This document shows positions 8,923 to 19,385 of a stretch of 64,000 nt of DNA, piece after piece. The stretch spans positions 27,919 to 91,918 of the forward strand of contig JAEUIN010000248.1 in assembly GCA_016793115.1 (NCBI GenBank), written 5' to 3'. The notes below the pieces were generated by a model, which saw only the letters and a list, made by a program, of their open reading frames with translations, searched no databases and had not been told where the DNA came from. Position 1 is the stretch's first letter. Each line of letters starts with the position of its first letter. This stretch comes from Planctomycetaceae bacterium (GTDB lineage Bacteria; Planctomycetota; Planctomycetia; Pirellulales; PNKZ01). Position numbers and translations under genes: made by a program.

Positions 8923-9138
8923 ATGTTGGTACTTTCACGTAAGAAGAACGAGAGTATTGTCATCAACAATGACATTACGATCGTGGTGGTCGAGATCCGG
9001 GGCGATAAGGTCCGGCTCGGCGTCGAAGCTCCAAAAGAAGTTCCCGTTCACCGCCGCGAGGTCTACGAAGCTATTCATCGTAGCGACGCCGCACAAAACG
9101 GCACCGACTCCGCCACGAAAGAAAACGGCTCGGGCTGA
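8923..9138 (+). CDS. csrA: Carbon storage regulator CsrA
   Basis: Small dimeric RNA-binding protein that controls translation and stability of mRNAs by binding GGA motifs near their ribosome sites. 71 aa starting [14 protein letters not shown], with the conserved [20 protein letters not shown] core including the RNA-contacting basic residues. The ATG at 8923 is preferred over an in-frame start 9 bases upstream because CsrA proteins begin MLVLSR and GAAGGA lies just upstream. The C-terminal 15 residues are polar and variable. Monocistronic. Confidence 0.96.
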   Translation: MLVLSRKKNESIVINNDITIVVVEIRGDKVRLGVEAPKEVPVHRREVYEAIHRSDAAQNGTDSATKENGSG

Positions 9139-9393
9139 GTTCTTGACGTTCAGTTGCGCGCAGGCGGCGCTTTTTCCCTAGGACGTTCCTTTTTTGCACG
9201 GTCGCTGGTCGTTAGCTCGATCCAGCTCAACTTTTCGTGCATTGCGGCCGATTTCAATTCTCAACCGCGCAATGGGCCGAGCGGGCTTCTCGCGTGACCG
9301 AAAGTTCGTTTCGCGGCAAGCCCTCGATCAAGGCTTGACTAACCGGCGCACGACTTAGTAAAGTTCCCAGTTCACCCACTGCTCCGAGCAATC

Positions 9394-9468
9394 GGCCCCG
9401 TCGTCTAGCCCGGTCTAGGACACCGCCCTTTCACGGCGATAACACGAGTTCAAATCTCGTCGGGGTCA
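9394..9468 (+). tRNA. tRNA-Glu (anticodon TTC)
   Basis: A 75-nt cloverleaf: acceptor GGCCCCG (9394-9400) pairs with CGGGGTC (9461-9467) with one G:U; the anticodon stem CCGCC/GGCG(A) region encloses loop CTTTCAC (TTC); the T arm ACGAG-TTCAAAT-CTCGT is perfect. Discriminator base is A at 9468. CCA is not encoded. A terminator follows 23 bp downstream. Confidence 0.93.
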
Positions 9469-9491
9469 CTTTCACGCAGCTGAGAGAAACA

Positions 9492-9522
9492 AACCGTACG
9501 ACGCTAGTCGTGCGGTTTTTTT
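9492..9522 (+). terminator. Rho-independent terminator after tRNA-Glu
   Basis: Hairpin with arms AACCGTACGAC (9492-9502) and GTCGTGCGGTT (9507-9517), 4-nt loop GCTA, followed by a run of T to 9522. One G:U-type mismatch position. It lies directly downstream of tRNA-Glu. Confidence 0.88.
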
Positions 9523-9593
9523 GCGCCTCGCCGTTTTTTCAGGCCGCGTCAGGCCGAGGACGACGATTGGCCACGGCGTACTACAATCAAGTC

Positions 9594-10649
9594 ATGACCA
9601 CCGACAAGATTGACGCATCGCCCTACGACGCCCTGCTGATCGTTTCCTTCGGCGGGCCGGAACGGCGCGAGGACGTGCTGCCGTTTCTGGAGAACGTGCT
9701 CCGCGGCCGCAACATACCCCGCGAGCGAATGTTGGCCGTCGCCGAACATTACTACCATTTCGACGGCATCAGTCCGATCAATGCGCAGAATCGGGCGTTA
9801 ATCGAGGCTTTGAAGCTTGAATTGCCGAAACTCGGCGTGGAGTTGCCGATCTATTTCGGCAATCGTAACTGGCATCCGCTGTTGCCGGATACGCTCAAGG
9901 AAATGCAAGACGCCGGAGTTCGACGCGCGTTAGCGTTCTTTACCTCCGCTCTCAGTTCGTATTCCGGCTGCAGGCAATATAGAGAGAACGTTGCGGCGGC
10001 GCAGGACTCGGTCGGTGAGAACGCGCCGCAGGTCGACAAACTACGCGCATTTTACAACCACCCCGGATTCGTTGAAGCGATGGCGGATCGCGTCCGCATC
10101 GCATTGCTTCGAGTTCCCGCCGAGCGTCAAGCGTCCGCCCGTTTAGTTTTTACGGCCCATAGTATTCCGAATGCAATGGCCGCGAACTGCCGTTACGAGC
10201 GGCAATTGCACGAGAGTGCGCGCTTAGTCGCGGCGGCCGTCGGAGTCGCCCAGTTCGAAGTGGCCTATCAAAGTCGCAGCGGGCCGCCGACGCAGCCTTG
10301 GCTCGAGCCTGACATCGGCGACGAACTCAAACGCTATGCCGCGGCTGAAGTGCGCGACGTCGTCGTCGTGCCGATCGGCTTCATTTCCGACCACATGGAA
10401 GTGATCTATGATCTCGACTACGAAGCACTGCACATTGCCCAAGATTTAGGTCTGAACCTCGTTCGGGCTGCGACGGTGGGTACTCATCCGCGATTCGTAC
10501 GAATGATCGGCGAGTTGATCGTCGAACGAATAACCCCCGGCGCCGAGCGACCGGCCTTGGGTGAACTAGGTCCGTCGCACGACGTCTGCCCGGTCGATTG
10601 CTGCTTGCCGCCGCCTCGCCCGGCAAGCGGGGCGCCCGCCCGCGGATAA
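9594..10649 (+). CDS. hemH: Ferrochelatase
   Basis: Inserts ferrous iron into a porphyrin in the last steps of heme synthesis. 351 aa from the ATG at 9594; the frame extends upstream to 9510, but that would run into the tRNA terminator. Motifs are LLIVSFGGPE at the N-terminus, DGISPIN, TAHSIP with the metal/porphyrin histidine (H189), YQSRSGPPTQPWLEPD, and IGFISDHMEVIYDLD with the partner glutamate E269. The C-terminus is Cys/Pro-rich (HDVCPVDCCLPPP), which might bind metal or an iron-sulfur cluster. Whether it acts on protoporphyrin or coproporphyrin cannot be decided here. Confidence 0.93.
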   Translation: MTTDKIDASPYDALLIVSFGGPERREDVLPFLENVLRGRNIPRERMLAVAEHYYHFDGISPINAQNRALIEALKLELPKLGVELPIYFGNRNWHPLLPDTLKEMQDAGVRRALAFFTSALSSYSGCRQYRENVAAAQDSVGENAPQVDKLRAFYNHPGFVEAMADRVRIALLRVPAERQASARLVFTAHSIPNAMAANCRYERQLHESARLVAAAVGVAQFEVAYQSRSGPPTQPWLEPDIGDELKRYAAAEVRDVVVVPIGFISDHMEVIYDLDYEALHIAQDLGLNLVRAATVGTHPRFVRMIGELIVERITPGAERPALGELGPSHDVCPVDCCLPPPRPASGAPARG

Positions 10650-10661
10650 CGTTGCGGTCTT

Positions 10662-11095
10662 TTAGACGGCTAGCGCCCGCCGTTTCTCGTCGATGAACGG
10701 CAGATGGTGTTCGATGTGCCCCGTTACTCGTTCCAGAAGTTGCAGAAGCGTCAGCGGGCCGACTTCCGAGTGAATGCCCGTCCGTCGCCAATCTTGTTCT
10801 TTGAGTTTGCGAAAATGCGCGGCCGCATGGCGCCGGCAGAGTTCGATGAGTTCGAGTTGCTCGTCAAGGTTGCGATCGTGGTAGTTCAAGCGGACCGCGA
10901 ACTTTTGCTCGTCACGCCCCGGCATCGCCGGATTGTCTTCCGCAAGCACCGCCATGAGACGATCGACGCCGATAATTTCAAAGTCGGCAATATGAGCCAC
11001 GACTTCTAGCGTGCTCCACCTTCCCGCGATCGGGCGAGCGCGAACTTGCTCGGCGGTCCGGCGAGGTAGCGCGAGAGAAGTTCGTCGTACGGCAT
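10662..11095 (-). pseudogene. DinB-superfamily protein, apparently frameshifted
   Basis: Relative of the DinB/YfiT four-helix metalloenzyme-like family. A start with a good ribosome site (AAAGAGG, 7 bases before ATG at 11095) gives MPYDELLSRYLAGP, a typical family N-terminus, but this frame stops at about 11006. A second frame carries the rest: TAEQVRARPIAGRW, then STLEVVAHIADFEIIGVD with the conserved His, and a C-terminal HIEHHLPFI. The two parts join near 11053, where about ten codons plus a frame unit look deleted. Either a real disabling mutation or an assembly error; a short product starting at GTG 11000 is possible but would lack helix 1. Confidence 0.65.
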
Positions 11096-11138
11096 GAGAA
11101 CCTCTTTGTTCGACGGCCGACGCTGGATGGGAGTTCGA

Positions 11139-13934
11139 TTATAGTTTTCCGGCCGCGGCCTGCTTGGCTTGGATCTGCTTCTTCAGTTCGGAGTAGAGCG
11201 GCAAGTGTCGGTAGTACACTTCGAGCATGTAGACCGAGAAGGCGGTGACATAGAGACGACCGCCGCGATGCAGCAGCGACCAGCGATCGGCGCCTTCGGC
11301 ATCGCCCTGCCCAGTTCCCATCGGATTCCAACTGCCGCGTTCTGCGCCGGCCTTTTCTTGTCGCTTTACCAGCATGTCGCGCAAAACACCGTTCCAGCGT
11401 TGCCAAAACGTGCCTTCCATGTGGAACATCAGCTGAGTGCCGTAGTACCAGTAGTAGACATCGCGCGCCTCCCAAGCGGGAAGTTCTTCGCTAAGCAAAT
11501 ACTCGCAGCCGTTGCGCAATCGCTCGTCGTCGGGAGTCCAGCCGAGGTACATGCGACAGAGTAGTCCTTCCGCCGTCATGACGGCGTCGTGATTGTCGCC
11601 GACCATATACGCATAGCGACTTCCCGGCGGAGGCGATCCCGCAGCGGGCGGCGTGGTCGGATCGATCAGCATTTGCGGCGTTAATGGGCCGCGCGCGGTT
11701 TCGTCGAGAAACTTGCCGATGTCGTCAAAAACTTTTTGTGGGACATCGAGCTTCGCATTTTTTGCGCTTTGCAGCGCCATCAGCATCCAACCGGTGACGG
11801 AAACGTCGGCATCGACCCGCGGGGTATACTTCCAACCGCCCAGCGAACTCTGCGACTCGAGGCAAAACGCGACGGCTTTCTCACAGGGAGTGCGTAAGTC
11901 GCTATTGCTCGGATCCAACGCCAGGAGTTCGCAGGCGGCCATTGTGCAAAGTGCTTGCGTGTAGAGCAGGTCTTGGCTTTGCGAGCCGTGGAAAAATACA
12001 CCTTTCGCGTCTTGCAAACGCAGCAGCGCTTTGACGCCTTTGTCGATCACTTTGGCGTGTAGACCGTTCTTAGGAGTTTGTCCAGCGCCGAAAAAGGCGA
12101 GCAAAGCCATAGCGGTCGCCGCCTCTTGGTTTTCAATCTCGGCGCCGCGCGAGTATTTTCCTTTGCCTCCTTGTTGGTCGCCGGTCAGGCTCCACAGACC
12201 GCTGGGCAACTGATGATTGGCGAGCCACAGCAGCCCCATCTCCACGGCCTCTTCGGTTGCGCGCGAGCCCTGGTACTTGTTAAGCAAATCTCCTTTGATC
12301 TGACCTCGTCCCGCCAACGCAGCCGTGGGGATGTCGGACGGCAACGCGATGTTGGCAACCTGCGGCCCGATTCCCATGGCATTAATCGGAACGTCGACCT
12401 TCTTCGGAAGATCCGGCAGCTTGGCGAGCGGACGGATGTCGATCACATCAATGGGATCCGAAGGAGCGAACATCGACTGAGTATCCAATCCGGTCGACTC
12501 CGGCGGTTTCTCCACGGATGCTTGAATCATCACAATGTGTCGTTGCGGCTTAGAAAAGCTGACGATGCCGAGCACGATGATCGCCGTCAAATTGATGAGA
12601 AAGCTTGCGGCGAGCGGGATGGCGTTCTTGCGCAAGATCTCGCCGGCAGTAGGGGCTTCCTCGTCATTTTTGCCGGCGTTGTACTGGGGACCGGAAGCGA
12701 CGATTGATGCGGCGTCGATTCGGCCGGGCGCTGACAACGGGCCGGCTTTCAAACGCGGCAACGACGGGCTGCTCGGTTCCTTGGCGGACGAAACTTCGCG
12801 GCCCGGCGAGCGTTCCGGCTTGCTTGCGGCCAAGCCTTCGCGATCGGCACGGGGCCGCGGAGACGTAGGCATCTGCGGCGCGAGCGTCGGTAACTCGCCG
12901 CCTCCGACAGACTGATCAGATGCCGCGTGTGGAGGCGAACGCTTTTGCGGCGAAGCCGAGCGATTTAGCGGGCTGGCGCTGCGCTCAGCTTCTCGCGGCC
13001 TCTTTGACGCCGCAGCTCCCGTTCCCGCCGAATCAGTAGTGGGCGCTTGCTTTGCCTCACCCGACGGAGCCCTTGCGGGAGCATGGGCAGTTGGAGTTGT
13101 CGCCGCCGGAGGAGGCGGGACATGACCGCCTTGATACTGTGCCGGAGCCGGAAATTGCGGCGACCCCGGGTAATGTACTGCTCCAGGGTATTGCGGCGGA
13201 ACAGGCGATGGATACTGCGGTGCCGTCGGCAACTGTGTTGCGGGAAAGGTCGGCGCAGCCGGGTACTGAGAAGTTGTTGGATACTGACCAGCTATCGGAT
13301 ATTGTCCCGACGGGTATTGGCCGGCAGGGTAGGTTCCACCAGGGTACTGAGCGCTTGGGTACGCGGTTCCCGGAACTTGTGTTGTCGGGAATTGGCCGGC
13401 TGGGGGCTGCGACGCCGAGGGGTACGTCATGCCAGGATATTGCGGCGACCCTGGATATGCCGCAGGGGGCTGTGGGTACCCGGGGGGGATATTCGCCGGC
13501 GGGTAGGTGGTGCCACCAGGTATTAGGCCGGCCGGATACGCAAAGCCTGGCGCGCTTGGCGATGCGTACTGACCCTGGGGGTAGCCTGCCTGCGGAAAGG
13601 AAGGGGCCGGATATTGGGCCGGGTACGCTGAGGATGGATGCTGCGCCGAGGGGTATTGCCCGCCTGATACTTGCGCACCTGGAACTTGGCCCTGCGGGTA
13701 GAAGCCCTGAGAGTACGGCGATGTTGGAATCGTGGGACCGCCGGGATATGGAGCGGCGGCTTGTGGGTTGTAGCTTGGCGCTTGTGGATAAGCTCCGGGT
13801 ACTGGCGGAGCCTGTGGAACTGGCTGGCCGGCTGGTGCGCTGGGAGGCGGTGAGCCCCCTAGCGGCGCGCTGGGCGGCAGGGCGGGAGGTTTTCCCGGCT
13901 GTCCGGATCCGCTGCGTGGATCAGGCGCCGCCAT
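11139..13934 (-). CDS. Pro/Tyr-repeat membrane protein with prenyltransferase-like alpha-toroid domain
   Basis: 931 aa, function unknown. Residues about 20-290 are a low-complexity array built on YP-G/S-x-QYP units; 290-430 is Pro/Ser/Lys-rich; one membrane helix follows ([20 protein letters not shown], about 437-460). The C-terminal half (about 540-930) resembles the squalene-cyclase/prenyltransferase repeat fold, with units such as [20 protein letters not shown] and [20 protein letters not shown]. Such toroids occur in planctomycete surface proteins without a known reaction. The repeat tract is also visible in the DNA at 13100-13850 and creates long antisense open frames that should be ignored. 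It is the last gene before the initiator tRNA, and is oriented away from it. Confidence 0.8.
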   Translation of the reverse strand: MAAPDPRSGSGQPGKPPALPPSAPLGGSPPPSAPAGQPVPQAPPVPGAYPQAPSYNPQAAAPYPGGPTIPTSPYSQGFYPQGQVPGAQVSGGQYPSAQHPSSAYPAQYPAPSFPQAGYPQGQYASPSAPGFAYPAGLIPGGTTYPPANIPPGYPQPPAAYPGSPQYPGMTYPSASQPPAGQFPTTQVPGTAYPSAQYPGGTYPAGQYPSGQYPIAGQYPTTSQYPAAPTFPATQLPTAPQYPSPVPPQYPGAVHYPGSPQFPAPAQYQGGHVPPPPAATTPTAHAPARAPSGEAKQAPTTDSAGTGAAASKRPREAERSASPLNRSASPQKRSPPHAASDQSVGGGELPTLAPQMPTSPRPRADREGLAASKPERSPGREVSSAKEPSSPSLPRLKAGPLSAPGRIDAASIVASGPQYNAGKNDEEAPTAGEILRKNAIPLAASFLINLTAIIVLGIVSFSKPQRHIVMIQASVEKPPESTGLDTQSMFAPSDPIDVIDIRPLAKLPDLPKKVDVPINAMGIGPQVANIALPSDIPTAALAGRGQIKGDLLNKYQGSRATEEAVEMGLLWLANHQLPSGLWSLTGDQQGGKGKYSRGAEIENQEAATAMALLAFFGAGQTPKNGLHAKVIDKGVKALLRLQDAKGVFFHGSQSQDLLYTQALCTMAACELLALDPSNSDLRTPCEKAVAFCLESQSSLGGWKYTPRVDADVSVTGWMLMALQSAKNAKLDVPQKVFDDIGKFLDETARGPLTPQMLIDPTTPPAAGSPPPGSRYAYMVGDNHDAVMTAEGLLCRMYLGWTPDDERLRNGCEYLLSEELPAWEARDVYYWYYGTQLMFHMEGTFWQRWNGVLRDMLVKRQEKAGAERGSWNPMGTGQGDAEGADRWSLLHRGGRLYVTAFSVYMLEVYYRHLPLYSELKKQIQAKQAAAGKL

Positions 13935-14248
13935 GCCGACTCTCTAAGCTGCCGGCCTGCTCGCGCTGCAAAGCGCGCAGCAGCGACCTCCGGCCCACGT
14001 CGCTGCGCGACGACAATCGCCGGCCGAAAAAATCCGCTGCCTTTTGCCCGAGCTGTTCCTACCAGTCACTCTACCCGTTGCATTCCAGGCGGGCAAGGAA
14101 AGTCCAAGTCCCGGTTTTAGTTGTGTCGATTGCGCCGGTCGGACTACGAAGCGATCCGCGCGATCGCAATAACGTCGCCCCCCACCTAAATTTCTCTCAA
14201 CCCCTCGACGCCAATCGTCCGATTGGTCATAATCCGGTTCTTACATGA

Positions 14249-14322
<74 letters not shown>

Positions 14323-14332
14323 CTGAACGAAG

Positions 14333-14366
14333 AAACCGTCGAGTCGCAAGGCTCGACGGTTTTTTT
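14333..14366 (+). terminator. Rho-independent terminator after tRNA-fMet
   Basis: Perfect 11-bp stem AAACCGTCGAG (14333-14343) / CTCGACGGTTT (14352-14362) with an 8-nt loop and a T run to 14366, placed 10 bp after the tRNA. Confidence 0.92.
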
Positions 14367-14889
14367 GCGCGCTCAAGTCGATCGATGCTCTCGTAAACGG
14401 AGAGTGCGGAATGACGGCGTAGCGGCGTTTCTGCGAGATATGTAAGAAATCGATCGACTGCGATCGATTGGAAGCCGCGCATGAGAGTCGGCTCTGTACG
14501 CAACATGCCCTCGCGATTCGAGAGTTCGGCGGTGAGTTCATCGTAACCTCCGCTGCGGAAGTTACGTCGAAGCAGGGGAGTCTAAAGAAGAACTATGGCG
14601 GCGTCACGATATCAAAACTTCGCAACGACGTTGCCGTCGCCAAACTGAAAGCTCGGTACGAATCTCGGGAAGGTAAGTGATTCAGGCAGTCGCCGTTATT
14701 GCCGTGTTCCGTCGGTCGCTATACTCACCGACGATTGAGACGTTGCTATCCGTTCGCGGCTTTCGGGTTTATTCTCCATTTTTCGTACCTGGCTTGGCGG
14801 CCTTCGGCGCGGCGCAATAATGTTCGCCGACCCGGCTTGGTCTTGTCGCCGCGCCTCATGTCCGTGCCGCACGAGGAGTTCGTTCGATT
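14367..14889. other. Gene-free region
   Basis: About 520 bp without a supported gene. A 70-codon open frame (14468-14680, plus) has no family resemblance and no ribosome site. The sequence just before 14890 probably holds the carbonic anhydrase promoter, but I see no clear elements. Confidence 0.45.
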
Positions 14890-15423
14890 ATGGAAGTTCA
14901 CCGCCGTTCGACTGCTCATCGCCCATACCCGCCCGCACGCAAAAACGCATTGCTGCTTAGTTGCATGGACCTGCGTCTGATCGACGACCTTGTCCATTTC
15001 ATGGAGGGAGACAATCTGACGAATCGCTACGATCAACTCGTGTTCGCGGGCGCCGCTCTCGGGGTCATGCAGCCGAAACATCAGTCGTGGCGCGATGTCT
15101 TCTTTCAGCATCTTGACATCGCCGTCGAACTCCACGGCGTGCAAGACGTGTACATCATGGAGCACCGCAACTGCGGCGCGTATGTTCATTTTCTCGGCGA
15201 ACAATTCGACTTCGACGATACGCCGCTCGGCCAAGCGGCGGAAGAAGTGGAGCATCGCAAGCATGCCTTCGTGCTCCGCGACGCGATCTACGCTCATTGT
15301 GAAGAGCGGAAGCGAATCTTGGGCGACGACAAGCTCTACAACATTACTGTTCGTTCGTTTCTAATGGACATCCGTGGCTCCGTGCGATTGCTCGATCTCG
15401 ACGGGGAGAACTACGATTTCTAG
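14890..15423 (+). CDS. Beta-carbonic-anhydrase-like protein
   Basis: 177 aa cytoplasmic protein with the zinc-site layout of beta-class carbonic anhydrases, which interconvert CO2 and bicarbonate: C25-x-D27-x-R29 (SCMDLR) and H92-x2-C95 (EHRNCGAY). It is shorter than the classical enzyme (about 200-220 aa) and the region between the motifs is divergent (residues 30-90), so activity is not guaranteed. It has its own upstream gap of over 500 bp and is followed by 106 bp before the next gene. Confidence 0.82.
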   Translation: MEVHRRSTAHRPYPPARKNALLLSCMDLRLIDDLVHFMEGDNLTNRYDQLVFAGAALGVMQPKHQSWRDVFFQHLDIAVELHGVQDVYIMEHRNCGAYVHFLGEQFDFDDTPLGQAAEEVEHRKHAFVLRDAIYAHCEERKRILGDDKLYNITVRSFLMDIRGSVRLLDLDGENYDF

Positions 15424-15529
15424 ATTGCGCGAAGCGATTTGATCGAATCAGCCCCGGCGCGTTGACACCCTATTCGGAGCCGACAATGCTGAAGCGGATT
15501 AGCCCCGCTTTGTCATTGAGGATACCGCC

Positions 15530-18500
15530 GTGTCGCGAACGCTGTGGTTGATCTTGGCCGTGGTCGCGGCCTTCGCATTCGGTCTTGCCCGCGCCGACGT
15601 ATCGACCGGCGAACCGGCGACGGTGGCGGCCGCCGACGCATCAGTGTTGTTTGCTCGCGTCCCGGCGACGGAGCCGAAGAATGTCGCGGCGACGTTCCAT
15701 GCGCTCCATGGCTTCCGCATGGAGTTGCTGGCCGCCGAACCGCTCGTCACGGATCCGGTGGCTCTAGAGTACGACGAGAGCGGACTTGCCTGGGTCGTCG
15801 AGATGCGCGACTATCCCTATACGGACAAGTCGACCGACAAGCCGAACGTCGAACGCACGACGGACGCGCCGCTAGGACGAATTCGCGTTTTGGAAGACGT
15901 CGACGGCGACGGCCGCTTCGATAAGAGTGCGATTTTCGCGGAAGATTTATCTTGGCCGACGGGGCTTGCGCTCTGGAAAGGCGGCTGCTTCGTCACGGCG
16001 ACCCCCGACGTGTGGTATCTCAAAGACACCGACGGCGACCGTCGCGCCGACGTTCGCCGCAAAGTCTTCACCGGCTTCCGCAAGCTCAACGTGCAGGCCG
16101 TGATTAACAATTTGCGATGGGGGCTCGACCATAAGCTTTACGCCGCCGGGGCCTCGAACGGCGGCACGATCACTAAGCCCGACGAACCTCAAGCGAAGCC
16201 CATCACGCTCGGCCGCGCCGACTTCGCGTTCGATCCGAACACGGAACGTTTCGAAGTGCTCGCCGGCGGCGCGCGTTTCGGGCAAACGTTCGACGATTGG
16301 GGGAACCGCTTCCTGTGCAACATTCGCAACCCGGTGCAGCACGTCGTCTTCGAGAATCGCTATCTCGCGCGCAATCCGTACCTGCCGGTAACGACCGCCG
16401 TGCACGATTGCGCCGAAGCGGGCGATACGCTCCCTGTCTATCGCGCGAGCCCGCCGGAGCCGTGGCGAGCGGCGCGCGCTGAACGTTGGCGGCAAGAAAC
16501 CGGCCAAGCGTATCCACGCAGTGAACTCGCCGGCGAAGGCTATTTTACCTCGTCGAGCGGTATCACGATCTATCGCGGTGCGGCGTATCCGAAGGAGTTT
16601 TACGGCAACGCCTTTTTGGGCGAGGTCGCGGGCAACTTGATTCATCGACAGGTGCTCACACCCGACGGTGCGACGTTCAAGGCCCGGCGTGCGGACGAAA
16701 ATGCCGAGTTCGTCGCTTCGACCGACAATTGGTTTCGGCCCGTCAACTTCACCAATGCTCCCGACGGCACGCTCCACGTGTGCGACATGTATCGCGAGAC
16801 GATCGAACATCCGTGGTCGATCCCTGATGACATGAAACCGCACCTCGATCTGGAAAGCGGTCGCGATCGCGGGCGCATTTATCGTCTCGAACCGCCCGCC
16901 TTGACGGCGCGGACGACGAAGCCGAATCTCGGCAATGCGACTGCGGACGAACTCGTCGCCGCTTTGGAGAACCCGAACTCATGGTGGCGCGACACGGCTC
17001 ACCGCTTGATCTTCGAGAGGCAAGACAAAACCTGCATTGAACCGTTGCGCAAGCTGCTCCGCGAAAGCAATACCGAAGTCGCACGAGCCCATGCCGTTTG
17101 GTCGCTCGCCGGCCTCGGAGCGCTGTCTCAAGACGACTGGTGGCAGGCCTTGTTCGTCGACAGCTCTAAGCACGTTGCCTGCCAAGCACTGAAAGCCGGT
17201 GAAGCTGCGTTCAGCGTGGAATCGAACGAGGAGTGGCGCACGTACCTAGCCCACGGTGCAATGGACGGCTTCGGCCACGATCGTGCCTTCCTGTTTCAAC
17301 TGGCGCTCTCCGCGGGAAACAATCAGTCGGGGCGGCTCGCGATTGTTCCTCTTTTACGAGGCTTTGCAGCCGACCCCTGGATCGTCGCCGCGGCGCTCTC
17401 CGGCAGCGGTGAACGGACGGCCGAGCTGCTTTCGCTGCGTGCCGAACTTCTTAAAGGCACAGGCCTGACGGGGCCATTGTATTCGCTTTACGATCCCGTG
17501 GTTACTCGCAAGCTCGCGATGATCGTCGGTGCCAAGGCCGATCAGGAAGAGGTCGTCGAGGTCGTTCAGTTAATCGCAGCTGCCGAAGGGCCATTACGAA
17601 CTAAGGCGGCGACAATGTTGGCGGGGCTCGCCGAAGGTCTGAAACAGGCCGGTCGTTCGCTCTCGCAGTTTAAGCTGCCCCAATCAACGCAGGGAATTCT
17701 CGAAACATTCCTGACCGAAGCAGCTACGGTCGCGGTCGACGACAAGCGTTCCGATTCGGAGCGAGTTGCGGCATGGCAACTTTTGGCGCACGGTCAGTTC
17801 GCGACGGCGGCCGCGGCCTTTGAAGCTTCGCTTAAGAAGCAACAATCCGGTCCGGTGCAGTTGGAAGCCGTCCGCACGATCGCAGGCTTACGCAGTCAAG
17901 GCGTTCCGAGCTTGCTGTTGAAAAACTATAAGGCCTATACGCCGTCCGTTCGCGCGGAAGTCGTCGAAGCGCTCGCTTCGCTGACGAGCCGCCATGACGC
18001 TCTGCTCGATGCCGTCGAGTCCAAGCAGATCGCCGTCGCCGACATCCCGATCGCTCGACGCGCGTTGCTCATGAAGGCGAAGAATTCGGCGATTGCCGAG
18101 CGTGCTAAGAAGCTTTTGACGACTTCGACCGGTGCCCGCGCCGCGACCGTCGCCAAGTATCTACCCGCGCTAAAGCTTGCCGGCGACGTCGATCGCGGGC
18201 ATAAGGTCTTCTCTCGCGAGTGCAAGACGTGCCACAAATTGCGCGGCGAGGGTTTTGAAATCGGCCCGAACTTGGCGACGATCCTGCATCGCGGACCCGA
18301 TGAACTACTGACTCACATTCTGGATCCAAACCGCGAAGTGTCGCCGAACTATCTCGAATACATCGCCGAATTGGACGACGGTCGCACCCTCACCGGACTC
18401 GTCGCGGAGGAAACCGCTGCAAGTATTACGCTGCGGAAGGCGGAGAATGTTCAAGCGACCGTGCTGCGCGGCAATGTCGAATCACTTTATTCGACCGGGA

Positions 18501-18586
18501 AGTCTCTGATGCCGGAAGGGCTCGAACAAAAGCTCACGCCGCAAGACGCCGCGGACTTGATCGCGTTTTTATTAGCTCGGCGATGA
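15530..18586 (+). CDS. PVC-type heme-binding CxxCH protein (propeller-HEAT-cytochrome c)
   Basis: 1018-aa exported protein typical of Planctomycetes. GTG start with GAGGA upstream; signal peptide residues 1-22 (LWLILAVVAAFAFGLARA). Residues about 45-440 form the 'membrane-bound dehydrogenase' beta-propeller module (FRMELLAAEPLVTDPVALEY, LEDVDGDGRFD calcium-like loops); about 440-880 is a helical HEAT-like array; the C-terminus is a cytochrome c domain with CKTCHK (about residue 898) and a candidate axial Met in KSLMPEGLEQ. The family is thought to oxidise an unknown, perhaps sugar, substrate; none is established here. Its stop overlaps the next start by 4 bp. Confidence 0.9.
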   Translation: MSRTLWLILAVVAAFAFGLARADVSTGEPATVAAADASVLFARVPATEPKNVAATFHALHGFRMELLAAEPLVTDPVALEYDESGLAWVVEMRDYPYTDKSTDKPNVERTTDAPLGRIRVLEDVDGDGRFDKSAIFAEDLSWPTGLALWKGGCFVTATPDVWYLKDTDGDRRADVRRKVFTGFRKLNVQAVINNLRWGLDHKLYAAGASNGGTITKPDEPQAKPITLGRADFAFDPNTERFEVLAGGARFGQTFDDWGNRFLCNIRNPVQHVVFENRYLARNPYLPVTTAVHDCAEAGDTLPVYRASPPEPWRAARAERWRQETGQAYPRSELAGEGYFTSSSGITIYRGAAYPKEFYGNAFLGEVAGNLIHRQVLTPDGATFKARRADENAEFVASTDNWFRPVNFTNAPDGTLHVCDMYRETIEHPWSIPDDMKPHLDLESGRDRGRIYRLEPPALTARTTKPNLGNATADELVAALENPNSWWRDTAHRLIFERQDKTCIEPLRKLLRESNTEVARAHAVWSLAGLGALSQDDWWQALFVDSSKHVACQALKAGEAAFSVESNEEWRTYLAHGAMDGFGHDRAFLFQLALSAGNNQSGRLAIVPLLRGFAADPWIVAAALSGSGERTAELLSLRAELLKGTGLTGPLYSLYDPVVTRKLAMIVGAKADQEEVVEVVQLIAAAEGPLRTKAATMLAGLAEGLKQAGRSLSQFKLPQSTQGILETFLTEAATVAVDDKRSDSERVAAWQLLAHGQFATAAAAFEASLKKQQSGPVQLEAVRTIAGLRSQGVPSLLLKNYKAYTPSVRAEVVEALASLTSRHDALLDAVESKQIAVADIPIARRALLMKAKNSAIAERAKKLLTTSTGARAATVAKYLPALKLAGDVDRGHKVFSRECKTCHKLRGEGFEIGPNLATILHRGPDELLTHILDPNREVSPNYLEYIAELDDGRTLTGLVAEETAASITLRKAENVQATVLRGNVESLYSTGKSLMPEGLEQKLTPQDAADLIAFLLARR

Positions 18587-19365
18587 ATTCCAACCGACTT
18601 ATGCGAATCGTCGATCTCAGCGTCGTGCTCGAAAACGACTCGAACTGGGCTCCGTGGTGGGCCCGCAATCGCGTAATCAATCAGAGTCACGCGATGGGAC
18701 GCTGGGTGATTCGACTGTTATTCGGCATCGGGAAGCGGCACCTTCGTACCGGTCTCGGCTGGGCGAACGACGTCATCAAGCTGTCGACGCACGGCACGAC
18801 GCACGTTGACGCGCCGTGGCACTATGCGCCGACCTCGGCGGGTAGGCCGGCGAAGACGATCGACGAAGTGCCGCTTTCGTGGTGCTATGGCCCCGGCGTG
18901 CGGTTGGATCTGCGGCACGTGGCGCCGGATACGCCAATTTCGCAGGCCGATATCAAGCGAGGGCTCACTGCGATCGGCCATGAATTGCGGCCCGGAGACA
19001 TTGTCCTGGTGCAAACCGGAAACGATCGACTGCTTGGAGATCGCCGTTACTTTTCACAGGGGCCGGGCGTGAGCGCCGAGGCGACGCACTATCTTTGCGA
19101 CGCCGGCGTAAAGCTGATGGGCATCGACTCTTGGGGATGGGATGCCCCCCTCGGCCGACAAGCGGCGGAAGCAAAGGCGACGGGACGTAGCGATCTCTTT
19201 TGGGCGGCACATTTCGTCGGCGTCGACAAAGAATATTGCCAAATCGAACGACTCGCCAACCTTGAGCAACTTCCGCCGCTGGGATTTACGGTTTGTGCCT
19301 TTCCCCTCAAAGTGAAGCGCGGTTCGGCCGGCCCGGCCCGCGTCGTGGCTTTGATCAACGACTGA
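18583..19365 (+). CDS. Cyclase family protein (kynurenine-formamidase-like metal hydrolase)
   Basis: 260 aa. Member of the PF04199 cyclase/formamidase family, metal-dependent hydrolases acting on amides or lactone-like bonds. The metal motif HGTTHVDAPWH (about residues 70-80) is complete and GIDSWGWDAP matches the second conserved region. The substrate cannot be told. Translationally coupled to the preceding CxxCH protein (4-bp overlap) and followed 20 bp later by a thioesterase gene with a strong ribosome site, suggesting a three-gene operon. Confidence 0.82.
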   Translation: MNSNRLMRIVDLSVVLENDSNWAPWWARNRVINQSHAMGRWVIRLLFGIGKRHLRTGLGWANDVIKLSTHGTTHVDAPWHYAPTSAGRPAKTIDEVPLSWCYGPGVRLDLRHVAPDTPISQADIKRGLTAIGHELRPGDIVLVQTGNDRLLGDRRYFSQGPGVSAEATHYLCDAGVKLMGIDSWGWDAPLGRQAAEAKATGRSDLFWAAHFVGVDKEYCQIERLANLEQLPPLGFTVCAFPLKVKRGSAGPARVVALIND

Positions 19366-19385
19366 CTTGCAAAGGAGGGGCGCGA

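Noticed and set aside
13052..14248. 398-codon plus-strand open frame
   Set aside because: Antisense to the YP-repeat tract of the 11139-13934 gene; repetitive DNA keeps it open and no family features are visible.
14468..14680. 70-codon plus-strand open frame
   Set aside because: Non-ATG start, no ribosome site and no family resemblance.
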